From SIG710 sp045604985 (GTDB lineage: Bacteria > Bacillota > Clostridia > Oscillospirales > CAG-272), in contig JAZUPD010000070.1 in the NCBI GenBank assembly GCA_045604985.1, forward strand, positions 1 through 11,901: a DNA stretch of 11,901 bases, written 5' to 3'. The notes under the pieces were generated by a model that was not told where the DNA came from, made no database searches, and saw nothing but the letters and a program-made list of their open reading frames with translations. This document shows, in pieces, positions 1 through 6,148 of this stretch; the first letter of the stretch is position 1, and each line of letters starts with the position of its first letter. A program made the position numbers and the translations under genes.

Positions 1-45
1 GAAAAAGGCTTCTGAATTATGATTTCTATAATATTGTTTAACAGC

Positions 46-75
46 TTTTCCACATATTTTTCCATATGTTGAAAA
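46..75. promoter_or_regulatory. DnaA-box-like cluster downstream of dnaA
   Basis: TTTTCCACA at 46-54 (plus strand) differs from the consensus TTATCCACA at one base. TTTTCCATA at 58-66 (plus, two differences) abuts TTTTCAACA at 67-75 (minus, two differences), so the last two sites form an inverted pair. Three near-consensus boxes within 30 bp beside dnaA suggest a DnaA-binding region. Each site alone is weak evidence in AT-rich DNA; the clustering and position carry the call. Confidence 0.5.
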
Positions 76-121
76 AACTACTGTGTATTTTGTTAGAAAA
101 AAATTTTTTTAAAATGTAAAA

Positions 122-154
122 CTGTTTAAAAGCTGTTATAATGCTGTTTAAATA
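122..154. repeat. Three abutting 11-bp direct repeats next to the dnaA stop codon
   Basis: CTGTTTAAAAG (122-132), CTGTTATAATG (133-143) and CTGTTTAAATA (144-154) lie head to tail and end exactly where the dnaA stop codon begins at 155. All share CTGTT followed by an AT-rich half. The 11-bp period is about one helical turn. By analogy with the AT-rich repeats of other bacterial origins this may be part of an unwinding element, but that is inference. Confidence 0.55.
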
Positions 155-1537
155 TCAAATATTTCCCTTTTCTATCTCTTTTTTTATCTCGCCTATATCC
201 AAAGCAAACATTTCGTCATTGCCTATATTCTTTTCTACAAGATAAATAGACGACATAATGGTAGAATGGTCTCGCCCGAAGATTTTTCCGATGTTGGGAA
301 GTGACATTTCCGTTATATTTCTGATGAGATAGATTGTGATATGTCTTGCAAGGGCAAGGTCCTTCGTTCTTCTTGCACCGCAAAGCTCCTCTCTCGTAAA
401 TCCGTATTTTTTGTATACCGAGAGAAATATCTTATCCACGGTAACGCTGACAGGTTCAGCTCCTCCAAGCAACTCATGCATGAGATTTTTGGCAAGCTCA
501 AGGGTAACCTCTTTACCCGAGAGGAAGCAGAGAGCACTGATTTTCTTTATCGCACCCTCGATCTGTCTTATGTTTGTTCTGAGATTTTCCGCAAGATATG
601 TAAGGACTTCGTCGGGAATGACTATTCTTGCCTGCTCAGCCTTTTTCTTTATTATCGCCATGCGAAGCTCAAGGTCGGGTGACTGGATGTCTGCAAGAAG
701 TCCCATTTCAAATCTTGAAACAAGTCTCTTTTCAAGGTCTGGAATTTCTCTTGGGGGACGGTCGCTTGTCATTATTATCTGCTTCTCGTTTTCATAAAGA
801 GCATTGAATGTATGGAAAAATTCCTCCATAGTTGCAACCTTACTGCCGATAAACTGAATATCGTCTATCATTAGAATATCGCATTTTCTGTATTTATCTC
901 TGAATTTATTCATTTCCTGTGCGGAAAGGCTTTGAATGAGCTGATTTGTAAAATCCTCACCCTTTATATAAACGATAGTAGCCTCAGGCTTTTCTTTTCT
1001 TATCTTGTTTGTGATTGCGTACATAAGGTGTGTTTTTCCTATGCCGCTGGGTCCATAGAGGAAAAGAGGATTGTATTCGGAAGCGGTACTTCCCTCCTCA
1101 GCCTCGGCAACGTTTTTTGCAACCGCCCAGCAAGCGGCTCTTGCAAAGGTATTAGAGCTTCCCTCAATGAAATTATCGAAGGTATATTCAAAATTCAGCG
1201 TTGGAAACGAGCTTCCCTTTGCCTTTGGCTGTTCTTCATTTGTTTCTTCTGTCGTGTCATTTTTATTATCTTGCATTTCATAGGAAACAACGGTAATTTC
1301 GGGTCTTATACCCATATACTGCTCAAAGCAATCTGCGAGCATTTCGATATATTTGTTTTTTATGAATTTTGTTTTGTATTCGGACGTGTTTTTAAGAGTA
1401 ATGACGTTTTCTTCGTAAGAGCTGACATTAAGATCTCCGAACCAGAGTTCTGCTGTTGAAGGCGCAATTTCGTAATCGTTAACTATATCTATTTTAACAC
1501 TGTCCCAAATTTTTTTAATTTCGTCTAAGCTATTCAT
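155..1537 (-). CDS. dnaA: Chromosomal replication initiator protein DnaA
   Basis: DnaA is the ATP-dependent AAA+ initiator that binds DnaA boxes, melts the origin and helps load the helicase. The protein has 460 residues, normal for the family. Domain I covers about residues 1-85 and a short acidic, Thr/Glu-rich linker about 88-110. The AAA+ core has Walker A GPSGIGKT (162-169), Walker B DILMIDD (220-226), sensor I around TSD (257-259), a candidate arginine finger in RLVSRF (R275) and sensor II in RQIEGA (324-329). Domain IV is a helix-turn-helix (about 390-432) with the signature GRDHSTI (421-427). The P-loop reads GPSGIGKT, where B. subtilis and E. coli have GGVGLGKT; it should still be functional. 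The start is supported by an AAAGGGAG ribosome site a few bases upstream. The gene is transcribed from a strong promoter at 1609-1637, and a DnaA-box-like site in its leader suggests autoregulation. Confidence 0.97.
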   Translation of the reverse strand: MNSLDEIKKIWDSVKIDIVNDYEIAPSTAELWFGDLNVSSYEENVITLKNTSEYKTKFIKNKYIEMLADCFEQYMGIRPEITVVSYEMQDNKNDTTEETNEEQPKAKGSSFPTLNFEYTFDNFIEGSSNTFARAACWAVAKNVAEAEEGSTASEYNPLFLYGPSGIGKTHLMYAITNKIRKEKPEATIVYIKGEDFTNQLIQSLSAQEMNKFRDKYRKCDILMIDDIQFIGSKVATMEEFFHTFNALYENEKQIIMTSDRPPREIPDLEKRLVSRFEMGLLADIQSPDLELRMAIIKKKAEQARIVIPDEVLTYLAENLRTNIRQIEGAIKKISALCFLSGKEVTLELAKNLMHELLGGAEPVSVTVDKIFLSVYKKYGFTREELCGARRTKDLALARHITIYLIRNITEMSLPNIGKIFGRDHSTIMSSIYLVEKNIGNDEMFALDIGEIKKEIEKGNI

Positions 1538-1577
1538 TTTTCTCCCTTTCTTTTAAATTTTTTTGTATTTCGATTCA

Positions 1578-1586
1578 TTTTCCACA
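1578..1586 (+). promoter_or_regulatory. DnaA-box-like site in the dnaA leader
   Basis: TTTTCCACA matches the DnaA-box consensus TTATCCACA at eight of nine positions. It lies between the predicted dnaA transcription start (about 1602, minus strand) and the dnaA start codon, where bound DnaA could repress its own transcription. It may also serve as an origin box. The match is seen directly; the function is inferred from position. Confidence 0.5.
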
Positions 1587-1608
1587 ATCAAGATCATAAA
1601 TATATTAT

Positions 1609-1637
1609 ATTATAACATATATTATAATTTATTGCAA
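1609..1637 (-). promoter_or_regulatory. Sigma-A promoter of dnaA with extended -10
   Basis: On the minus strand, TTGCAA (1637-1632) is followed by exactly 17 bases and a perfect TATAAT (1614-1609). The spacer ends in TGT, giving an extended -10 (TGn). Transcription would start near 1602, leaving a leader of about 65 nt before dnaA. The promoter is embedded in the most AT-rich part of the intergenic region, so initiation at the origin and dnaA transcription may affect each other. Confidence 0.75.
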
Positions 1638-1752
1638 GTCGCAGAGACTCATTTTTGAAGCATTTTTCTGTATAATAATAAAATTTTCCTTAAAATTTTA
1701 CAATTAGTTAATATTTATAATTATATTTTATTCCTTCATTATAAATAATGAC

Positions 1753-1781
1753 TTTACAAGCGAGAATGTTTTTGGTATAAT
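1753..1781 (+). promoter_or_regulatory. Sigma-A promoter of rarA with extended -10
   Basis: TTTACA (1753-1758), a 17-base spacer and TATAAT (1776-1781) form a near-consensus promoter. TGG just before the -10 makes it an extended -10. Transcription would begin near 1788, giving rarA an unusually long leader of about 120 nt. It faces away from the dnaA promoter and probably also feeds mnmG, which follows closely with no clear promoter of its own. Confidence 0.75.
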
Positions 1782-1838
1782 ATAAAATGACGTGGTATTT
1801 GCATAAAACACCTGCATAGCTTCTATAATTTTAAGTTT

Positions 1839-1847
1839 TTATCAACT
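1839..1847 (+). promoter_or_regulatory. DnaA-box-like site in the rarA leader
   Basis: TTATCAACT shares seven of nine bases with TTATCCACA and keeps the TTATC core. It lies inside the predicted rarA leader. Alone it is weak; it is listed because it is in the candidate origin and could contribute to a box array. Confidence 0.3.
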
Positions 1848-1856
1848 TTTTCGAGA

Positions 1857-1884
1857 GGTTAGTGGGCGTCGGATACGCTAATCC
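1857..1884 (+). other. Small GC-stem hairpin in the rarA leader
   Basis: GCGT (1866-1869) and ACGC (1875-1878) enclose the five-base loop CGGAT. An outer stem pairs GGTTA (1857-1861) with TAA and CC at 1879-1884, with one bulged T and four unpaired bases on the left. It stands out from the AT-rich surroundings and lies just upstream of the rarA ribosome site (GGAAGG, 1893-1898). It matches no riboswitch class I recognise and has no U-run, so it is not a terminator. A role in rarA translation or RNA stability is possible. Confidence 0.3.
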
Positions 1885-1910
1885 AAAAGAAAGGAAGGCT
1901 ATATAATCAA

Positions 1911-3146
1911 ATGAGAAATACTCAGCTTGCCGATCTTATGCGCCCAAGGAGCTTTGACGAGATCGTTGGTCAGAGCCACCTTTTCGGAGAGCGCGGAGTG
2001 GTCAGAAAAATGGTCTCCGCCGGCAGAATAAATAATATGATATTTTATGGTCCTCCCGGCACGGGTAAGACCACGGCAGCGTCAATAATTGCCGAAAACA
2101 GCGGAATGATATTTCACAGACTCAATGCAACGACCGCTTCACTTCAGGATGTAAAGGACATTGCAAATCAAACGAACAATGTTTTCGGTAGCGGCGGAAT
2201 ACTTTTATATCTTGATGAGATACAGTATTTCAATCGTAAGCAACAGCAGTCGCTTCTTGAATATATAGAGGACGGAAGAATAACCCTCATCGCTTCTACC
2301 ACGGAAAATCCATGGTTTTATATCTATAATGCTATAATTTCCCGTTCCTCACTTTTTGAATTTAAGCCTGTTTCACCAAATGACTGCATCACGGCACTCA
2401 GACGCACGTTCGACTATCTTAATAAAAACGCAAATGAAAATAAAAATGTTACGGACGAGCTTCTTTTTTATATAGCTAAAGCAACGAAAGGCGATGTAAG
2501 ACATGCGATTGTCGTACTTGAAAACGCATACTATGCAGCAGAAAAAAATCTGACTCGGGAGGACGTTGATTCCTTTAATCCCTCATGCGTCGGAATGAAT
2601 GACGATGATCATTATGACCTTCTTTCGTGTTTGCAGAAATCAATAAGAGGATCAGATCCCGATGCCACGGCATTTTATGTTGCAAAGCTGGTCTCGCTCG
2701 GTGAGCTTGACGCACTTTGCCGCAGGCTTCAGGTAATTGCAAGTGAGGATATTGGACTTGCATATCCTATGGCGGCTGTTATAGTCCGTTCCTGCTGTGA
2801 GAGTGCCAAGGAACTGGGTTTTCCGGAAGCAAGGATACCTCTTATAAATGCAGCTCTCATGCTTGCAACATCACCAAAATCCAATACTGCATATATGGCT
2901 CTTGCAGCTGCGGATGAGGATGTTCGTGCGGGTGTCGGAGTAGAATGCCCCAGACATCTCCAAAGCCCCCTTTTTAAGGGATATAAATATCCTCACGATT
3001 ATAAAAACAACTATGTGGATCAGCAATATTTGCCCACCGATATTAAAAATAATATATATTACCGCTTTGGCGAAAACAAGACGGAGCAAGCGGCAAAGGC
3101 TTATGCTGAATCAATAGGAAGCATAAAATACAAAGATAAAAAATGA
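1911..3146 (+). CDS. rarA: Replication-associated recombination protein A (RarA/MgsA, AAA+ ATPase)
   Basis: RarA is a homotetrameric AAA+ ATPase related to eukaryotic WRNIP1 and clamp-loader proteins; it acts at stalled or gapped replication forks. The 411-residue length is slightly below the usual 420-450. Walker A is GPPGTGKT (47-54), Walker B is LLYLDE (98-103), followed by a QYFNRKQQQSLLE helix typical of the family. Sensor I lies at STTENPWF (129-136) and a candidate arginine finger at R145 in SRSSLFEF. The C-terminal MgsA half has the conserved QKSIRGSDPDA, ASEDIGLA and YKYPHDYKNNYVDQQYLP blocks. The start has GGAAGG about 12 bases upstream, slightly far but the only good option. It lies next to dnaA, where the B. 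subtilis map has rpmH-rnpA-yidC-jag-mnmE. It is likely transcribed from the promoter at 1753-1781 and continues into mnmG 35 bp downstream. Confidence 0.95.
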   Translation: MRNTQLADLMRPRSFDEIVGQSHLFGERGVVRKMVSAGRINNMIFYGPPGTGKTTAASIIAENSGMIFHRLNATTASLQDVKDIANQTNNVFGSGGILLYLDEIQYFNRKQQQSLLEYIEDGRITLIASTTENPWFYIYNAIISRSSLFEFKPVSPNDCITALRRTFDYLNKNANENKNVTDELLFYIAKATKGDVRHAIVVLENAYYAAEKNLTREDVDSFNPSCVGMNDDDHYDLLSCLQKSIRGSDPDATAFYVAKLVSLGELDALCRRLQVIASEDIGLAYPMAAVIVRSCCESAKELGFPEARIPLINAALMLATSPKSNTAYMALAAADEDVRAGVGVECPRHLQSPLFKGYKYPHDYKNNYVDQQYLPTDIKNNIYYRFGENKTEQAAKAYAESIGSIKYKDKK

Positions 3147-3181
3147 CAATATTTGTCTTATTTGATGAAAAGAGATCATAA

Positions 3182-5104
3182 ATGTTAAATTGCGAAAAAG
3201 AAAATAATTCTGCAGAGATAAATGATTGTGAAAATTGCACCTCGGTTGCCGTTATCGGTGCGGGTCATGCAGGAATAGAGGCGGCTCTCGCCTCTGCAAG
3301 AACGGGGATAGACACAGTTCTTTTCACCATGAGCCTTGATGCCGTTGCAAATATGCCCTGTAACCCTTCCATCGGTGGAACGGGAAAGGGACACCTCGTT
3401 TACGAGATAGATGCCCTAGGAGGAGAAATGGGAAGGGCTGCAGACCTTGTAACTCTCCAGAGCAGAACGCTAAATCTTGGAAAGGGAGCGGCCGTTCATT
3501 CAAAGCGTATCCAAGCCGATAGAAAAAAATATCAGGCGATAATGAAGCATACCCTTGAAAATGAAAAAAATCTCCGTCTCATTCAGGCAGAGATAACTGA
3601 AATCATTACAGAAAAAGTCAATTTGGGTAAGCAGAGGATCATAGGTATAAAAACTCGTCTCGGAGAGATATGGAAAGCCGAAAAGGTAATAATTTGTAGC
3701 GGAACCTTTCTGGAAAGCAGAATTTTTGTGGGTCATACGAATTACGAGGCAGGACCTGACGGACTTCTTCCCGCAAAGGGTCTTTCAAAGTCCCTTGCAG
3801 AGCATGGAATAATACTTATGCGTTTTAAAACTGGTACTCCCGCAAGAATAAAAAGAGATACCATCGACCTTTCTCAACTGGAAATTCAAAATGGAGAAGA
3901 ACCTATAATTCCTTATTCATCACTTACGGGCGAAAACGAGCTTGACGGCATAGATCAGATGCCGTGTCACATCGTTTATACAAACGAAAAAACGCATAAT
4001 ATCATAAGAGAAAACATAAATCGCAGTGCAATGTATTCGGGGCAGATCCACGGCACAGGCCCTCGCTATTGCCCATCCATCGAGGACAAGATCGTGCGTT
4101 TTGCGGATAAGGAGAGACATCAGCTTTTCGTTGAGCCTATGGGAGAAAATACTCAGGAGGTCTACCTTCAGGGATTTTCCACCTCGATGCCAACCGATGT
4201 TCAGATGAAGATGATATATTCGCTTCGAGGCTTTGAAAAGGCACAGGTGATGCGCTATGCATATGCAATAGAATATGACTGTTGCGATCCCCTCGGGCTT
4301 CATCCGACCCTTGAATTTAAAAGCATTGAGGGTCTTTACGGCGCAGGTCAGTTCAACGGAACCAGTGGATATGAAGAAGCTGCTGCGCAGGGACTTATTG
4401 CGGGGATCAACGCTTCACTTTCGGTTCGCGGCAGGGAACAGCTTATTTTGAAGCGAAGCGGCTCGTATATCGGAACTCTCATCGACGATCTGGTCACGAA
4501 GGGAACGAACGAGCCTTACAGAATTATGACTTCCCGCTCTGAATACCGTCTGCTTCTCCGACAGGATAATGCTGATATTCGTCTTTCGGAGATCGGTCAC
4601 GATGCAGGTTTGCTCAGCGATGAAAGATATAAAAAATTTCTTGAAAAAAAGCGACTGATAGAAAAAGAGATAGAAAGACTTGAAAAAACAAACATCTCAC
4701 CGAAATTTGCAAGTGAATTTCTCGAAAAAATAGGAGAGACTCCCGTAAATAGCGGCGTTTCTCTTGCAGATCTTCTGCGCCGCCCCGCCGTTACGTACGA
4801 GGCTCTGGGCGAGATAGACAGAAATCGTAAGGAACTTTCGAGAGCAGTAAAAACCACGGTTGAGGTCTCGGTAAAATACGAAGGCTATATTAAAAAGCAG
4901 CTTGCAGAGGTCAGACGCCATGAAGCACTGGAAGAAAAAGTAATACCCGCCGATATAGAATATTCTCTCGTTAAGGGTCTGCGTATAGAGGCAATGCAAA
5001 AGCTTACCTCACAGAGACCGATGACGGTGGGACAGGCATCGAGAATAAGCGGAGTAAGTCCGGCAGATATTTCTGTTCTGCTAATTTATCTTGGCATAAA
5101 ATGA
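3182..5104 (+). CDS. mnmG: tRNA uridine-5-carboxymethylaminomethyl modification enzyme MnmG (GidA)
   Basis: MnmG is the FAD/NADH subunit that, with the GTPase MnmE, installs (carboxymethyl)aminomethyl groups at wobble U34 of certain tRNAs. At 640 residues it is a little longer than usual (about 620-630) because some 20 polar residues precede the FAD-binding strand. The dinucleotide-binding motif is GAGHAG (26-31). Family blocks follow: CNPSIGGTGKGHL (60-72) with catalytic-type C60, GPRYCPSIEDKI (293-304) with C297, GAGQFNGTSGYEEAAAQG (387-404), SRSEYRLLLRQDNADIRL (451-468), and the C-terminal GQASRISGVSPADI. One conserved site departs from the family: RPGYAIEYD reads RYAYAIEYD (358-366). The start is the only plausible one, with a weak AAGAGA site. 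Its partner mnmE is not in this window, although it usually sits directly upstream. Confidence 0.96.
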   Translation: MLNCEKENNSAEINDCENCTSVAVIGAGHAGIEAALASARTGIDTVLFTMSLDAVANMPCNPSIGGTGKGHLVYEIDALGGEMGRAADLVTLQSRTLNLGKGAAVHSKRIQADRKKYQAIMKHTLENEKNLRLIQAEITEIITEKVNLGKQRIIGIKTRLGEIWKAEKVIICSGTFLESRIFVGHTNYEAGPDGLLPAKGLSKSLAEHGIILMRFKTGTPARIKRDTIDLSQLEIQNGEEPIIPYSSLTGENELDGIDQMPCHIVYTNEKTHNIIRENINRSAMYSGQIHGTGPRYCPSIEDKIVRFADKERHQLFVEPMGENTQEVYLQGFSTSMPTDVQMKMIYSLRGFEKAQVMRYAYAIEYDCCDPLGLHPTLEFKSIEGLYGAGQFNGTSGYEEAAAQGLIAGINASLSVRGREQLILKRSGSYIGTLIDDLVTKGTNEPYRIMTSRSEYRLLLRQDNADIRLSEIGHDAGLLSDERYKKFLEKKRLIEKEIERLEKTNISPKFASEFLEKIGETPVNSGVSLADLLRRPAVTYEALGEIDRNRKELSRAVKTTVEVSVKYEGYIKKQLAEVRRHEALEEKVIPADIEYSLVKGLRIEAMQKLTSQRPMTVGQASRISGVSPADISVLLIYLGIK

Positions 5105-5206
5105 CCTTTTTCTGTCATCAAATAAAAAAACGAGATTTGGATAGTTTATCAATTTTAAGATTTTTATTTGAATAAAAAAATGTAAAAATCGTAGGGTATA
5201 TATTAT
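5105..5206. other. mnmG-rsmG spacer, no clear regulatory site
   Basis: These 102 AT-rich bases separate mnmG from rsmG. A short inverted repeat TGAC...GTCA overlaps the mnmG stop codon (5102-5117) but is too weak and poorly followed by U to call as a terminator. No -35/-10 pair with acceptable spacing was found, so rsmG is probably read from upstream, although the gap is longer than others in this cluster. Confidence 0.4.
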
Positions 5207-5959
5207 ATGAAGAAAAAAAAAGAATTTTTTGCCAAAGTTCATGAGATTTTTACCGAAAATTCTCTTTCCGAGTATTTGACAGACGAGATTTTGGAGAAAT
5301 TTTATCAGCTTTGTGCCATAATGCTTGAAACCAACGAAAAAATGAATATAACCGCTATTACCGACGAGGAATCGGTCATAGCCCGCCATTTTGCCGACTC
5401 GCTTCTTCTGCTTCGCATTGGAATAGAAAGCGGAGCAAAAGTCTGCGATATCGGATGCGGCGGCGGTTTCCCCTCATTTCCAATTGCCATCACAAGGTCG
5501 GATATTACCGTTATGGGGGTTGACAGCACCGCAAAGAAGATCGCATATGTAAATGACACCGCCGCAAAATTAGACCTTAAAAATCTCACTGCCATCAGCG
5601 CAAGAGCCGAGGATATTTCGGGTACAGATGGAGAATACAGAGAAAAATTTGACCTCGTATGTGCAAGGGCGGTGGCTTCCTTGCCCATTCTTGCCGAACT
5701 TTGTATGCCTTTTGTTGCGGTGGGAGGTAGATTTGTTGCGCTTAAATCCAAAACCGCCGATGAGGAGCTTGCACACGCAAAAAAAGGAATAATAACTTTG
5801 GGAGGCAAGATCGAAAAAGTTGAAAAGCTTTTACTAATCGACCGCACACTTGAAGAGGGAAGCGATGCGGAAAGAACACTCATAACGATTCGCAAAACCT
5901 CAGAAACACAACCCAAATACCCGAGAGCATACGCACAGATAAAGAAAAAGCCGCTTTAA
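5207..5959 (+). CDS. rsmG: 16S rRNA (guanine-N7) methyltransferase RsmG (GidB)
   Basis: RsmG uses S-adenosylmethionine to methylate N7 of G527 (E. coli numbering) in 16S rRNA; its loss commonly gives low-level streptomycin resistance. The 250 residues fit the family (about 210-240), with a lysine-rich N-terminus. The Rossmann fold begins with the SAM loop DIGCGGGFPSFP (81-92), where many relatives have DVGSGAGFPGIP. Further family blocks are NITAIT and the RHFADSL segment (47-66), GVDSTAKKIAYV (104-115), RAED (133-136), CARAVASLPILAEL (152-165) and KYPRAYAQIKKKPL at the C-terminus, like the usual YPRK...KPL ending. A TAGGG-like ribosome site lies upstream of ATG. It follows mnmG, its classic neighbour, and converges on the flipped noc gene. 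Confidence 0.95.
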   Translation: MKKKKEFFAKVHEIFTENSLSEYLTDEILEKFYQLCAIMLETNEKMNITAITDEESVIARHFADSLLLLRIGIESGAKVCDIGCGGGFPSFPIAITRSDITVMGVDSTAKKIAYVNDTAAKLDLKNLTAISARAEDISGTDGEYREKFDLVCARAVASLPILAELCMPFVAVGGRFVALKSKTADEELAHAKKGIITLGGKIEKVEKLLLIDRTLEEGSDAERTLITIRKTSETQPKYPRAYAQIKKKPL

Positions 5960-5968
5960 GAGGCTTTT
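5946..5968 (+). terminator. Possible weak terminator overlapping the rsmG stop
   Basis: AAAAGCC (5946-5952) and GGCTTTT (5962-5968) can pair around a nine-base loop that includes the rsmG stop codon. The stem is short with only three G-C pairs, and the T-run is four bases. It may reduce read-through but is weaker than the inverted repeat further downstream. Confidence 0.3.
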
Positions 5969-6045
5969 AGAATGACATAAAGCTGCTATATTTTAAGGAA
6001 TATACAGAAGAAGTAAATAACGAGATAACATTTAAATCTTTATAT

Positions 6046-6088
6046 AAATAAGCACAAGACGATCATTAAGATAGACTTGTGCTTATTT
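6046..6088. terminator. 13-bp inverted repeat between convergent rsmG and noc, probable bidirectional terminator
   Basis: Positions 6046-6058 (AAATAAGCACAAG) are the exact reverse complement of 6076-6088, separated by 17 bases. Each arm ends with A/T-rich sequence, so transcripts from either side would end in a hairpin with a U-containing tail. Its place between two convergent genes fits a shared terminator protecting both from read-through. The loop is longer than typical, and a protein-binding role near the parS sites is an alternative. Confidence 0.55.
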
Positions 6089-6097
6089 GCTCTTTAA

Positions 6098-6113
6098 TGT
6101 TTCACATGAAACA
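6098..6113. promoter_or_regulatory. parS-like centromere site, one base off consensus
   Basis: TGTTTCACATGAAACA differs from the consensus palindrome TGTTNCACGTGAAACA only at position 9 (G to A), which breaks the symmetry of the central pair. It begins 35 bp before a perfect copy and shares the flanking context TTAA...T. ParB proteins tolerate some degenerate parS sites, so this may be a weaker loading site. Confidence 0.75.
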
Positions 6114-6132
6114 TTTTAATTTGTGAACTTAA

Positions 6133-6148
6133 TGTTTCACGTGAAACA
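6133..6148. promoter_or_regulatory. parS centromere site, perfect palindrome
   Basis: TGTTTCACGTGAAACA is the exact bacterial parS sequence. ParB binds it as a dimer, then, with CTP, clamps and spreads on nearby DNA; ParA and condensin act from there to separate sister origins. The site ends at the base immediately before the noc stop codon, about 1.2 kb upstream of parA. ParB clamps loading here would spread over noc and rsmG. Confidence 0.95.

Larger units (their letters stand above)
1..154. other. dnaA 3'-flanking AT-rich intergenic region, possible second part of oriC
   Basis: This non-coding strip follows the dnaA stop codon (dnaA reads leftward) and leads out of the window toward what would usually be dnaN. 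It is very AT-rich, with long A and T runs at 97-115. It contains a cluster of DnaA-box-like 9-mers (46-75) and three abutting 11-bp repeats (122-154). In Bacillus subtilis the origin has DnaA-box clusters on both sides of dnaA, with unwinding on the dnaN side, so this strip is a reasonable candidate for the unwinding side here. That role is inferred from position and composition. The region is cut by the window edge, and no convincing dnaN promoter was found in it. Confidence 0.5.
1538..1910. other. dnaA-rarA divergent intergenic region, candidate origin of replication
   Basis: This 373-bp non-coding region separates the leftward dnaA from the rightward rarA, so transcription diverges from it. 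It carries a stretch at 1597-1632 that is almost purely A/T, two DnaA-box-like sites, two back-to-back sigma-A promoters and a small GC hairpin near rarA. Divergence at dnaA, the neighbouring parS sites and origin-linked genes make it a good oriC candidate. Only two near-consensus DnaA boxes are visible, fewer than in a typical bacterial oriC, so the core may be shared with, or lie in, the region left of dnaA. Confidence 0.6.

Noticed and set aside
432..440. TTATCCACG, eight of nine bases of a DnaA box
   Set aside because: It lies within the dnaA coding sequence where it encodes conserved VDK residues; isolated and probably fortuitous.
336..1459. Several plus-strand open frames inside dnaA
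   Set aside because: They are antisense shadows of a confidently identified dnaA, with no ribosome sites or recognisable domains.
3158..5125. 11-bp inverted repeat flanking mnmG (TTATTTGATGA at 3158-3168 and its complement at 5115-5125)
   Set aside because: The match is exact but short and AT-rich, stops abruptly on both sides and comes with no mobile-element features; chance is the simplest explanation.
5168..5202. Possible rsmG promoter (TTGAAT followed by TATATT)
   Set aside because: The spacer would be 23 bases, too long for sigma-A.
5305..5916. 203-codon minus-strand open frame inside rsmG
   Set aside because: Ser/Ala-rich shadow without motifs; RsmG on the plus strand is clearly the real gene.
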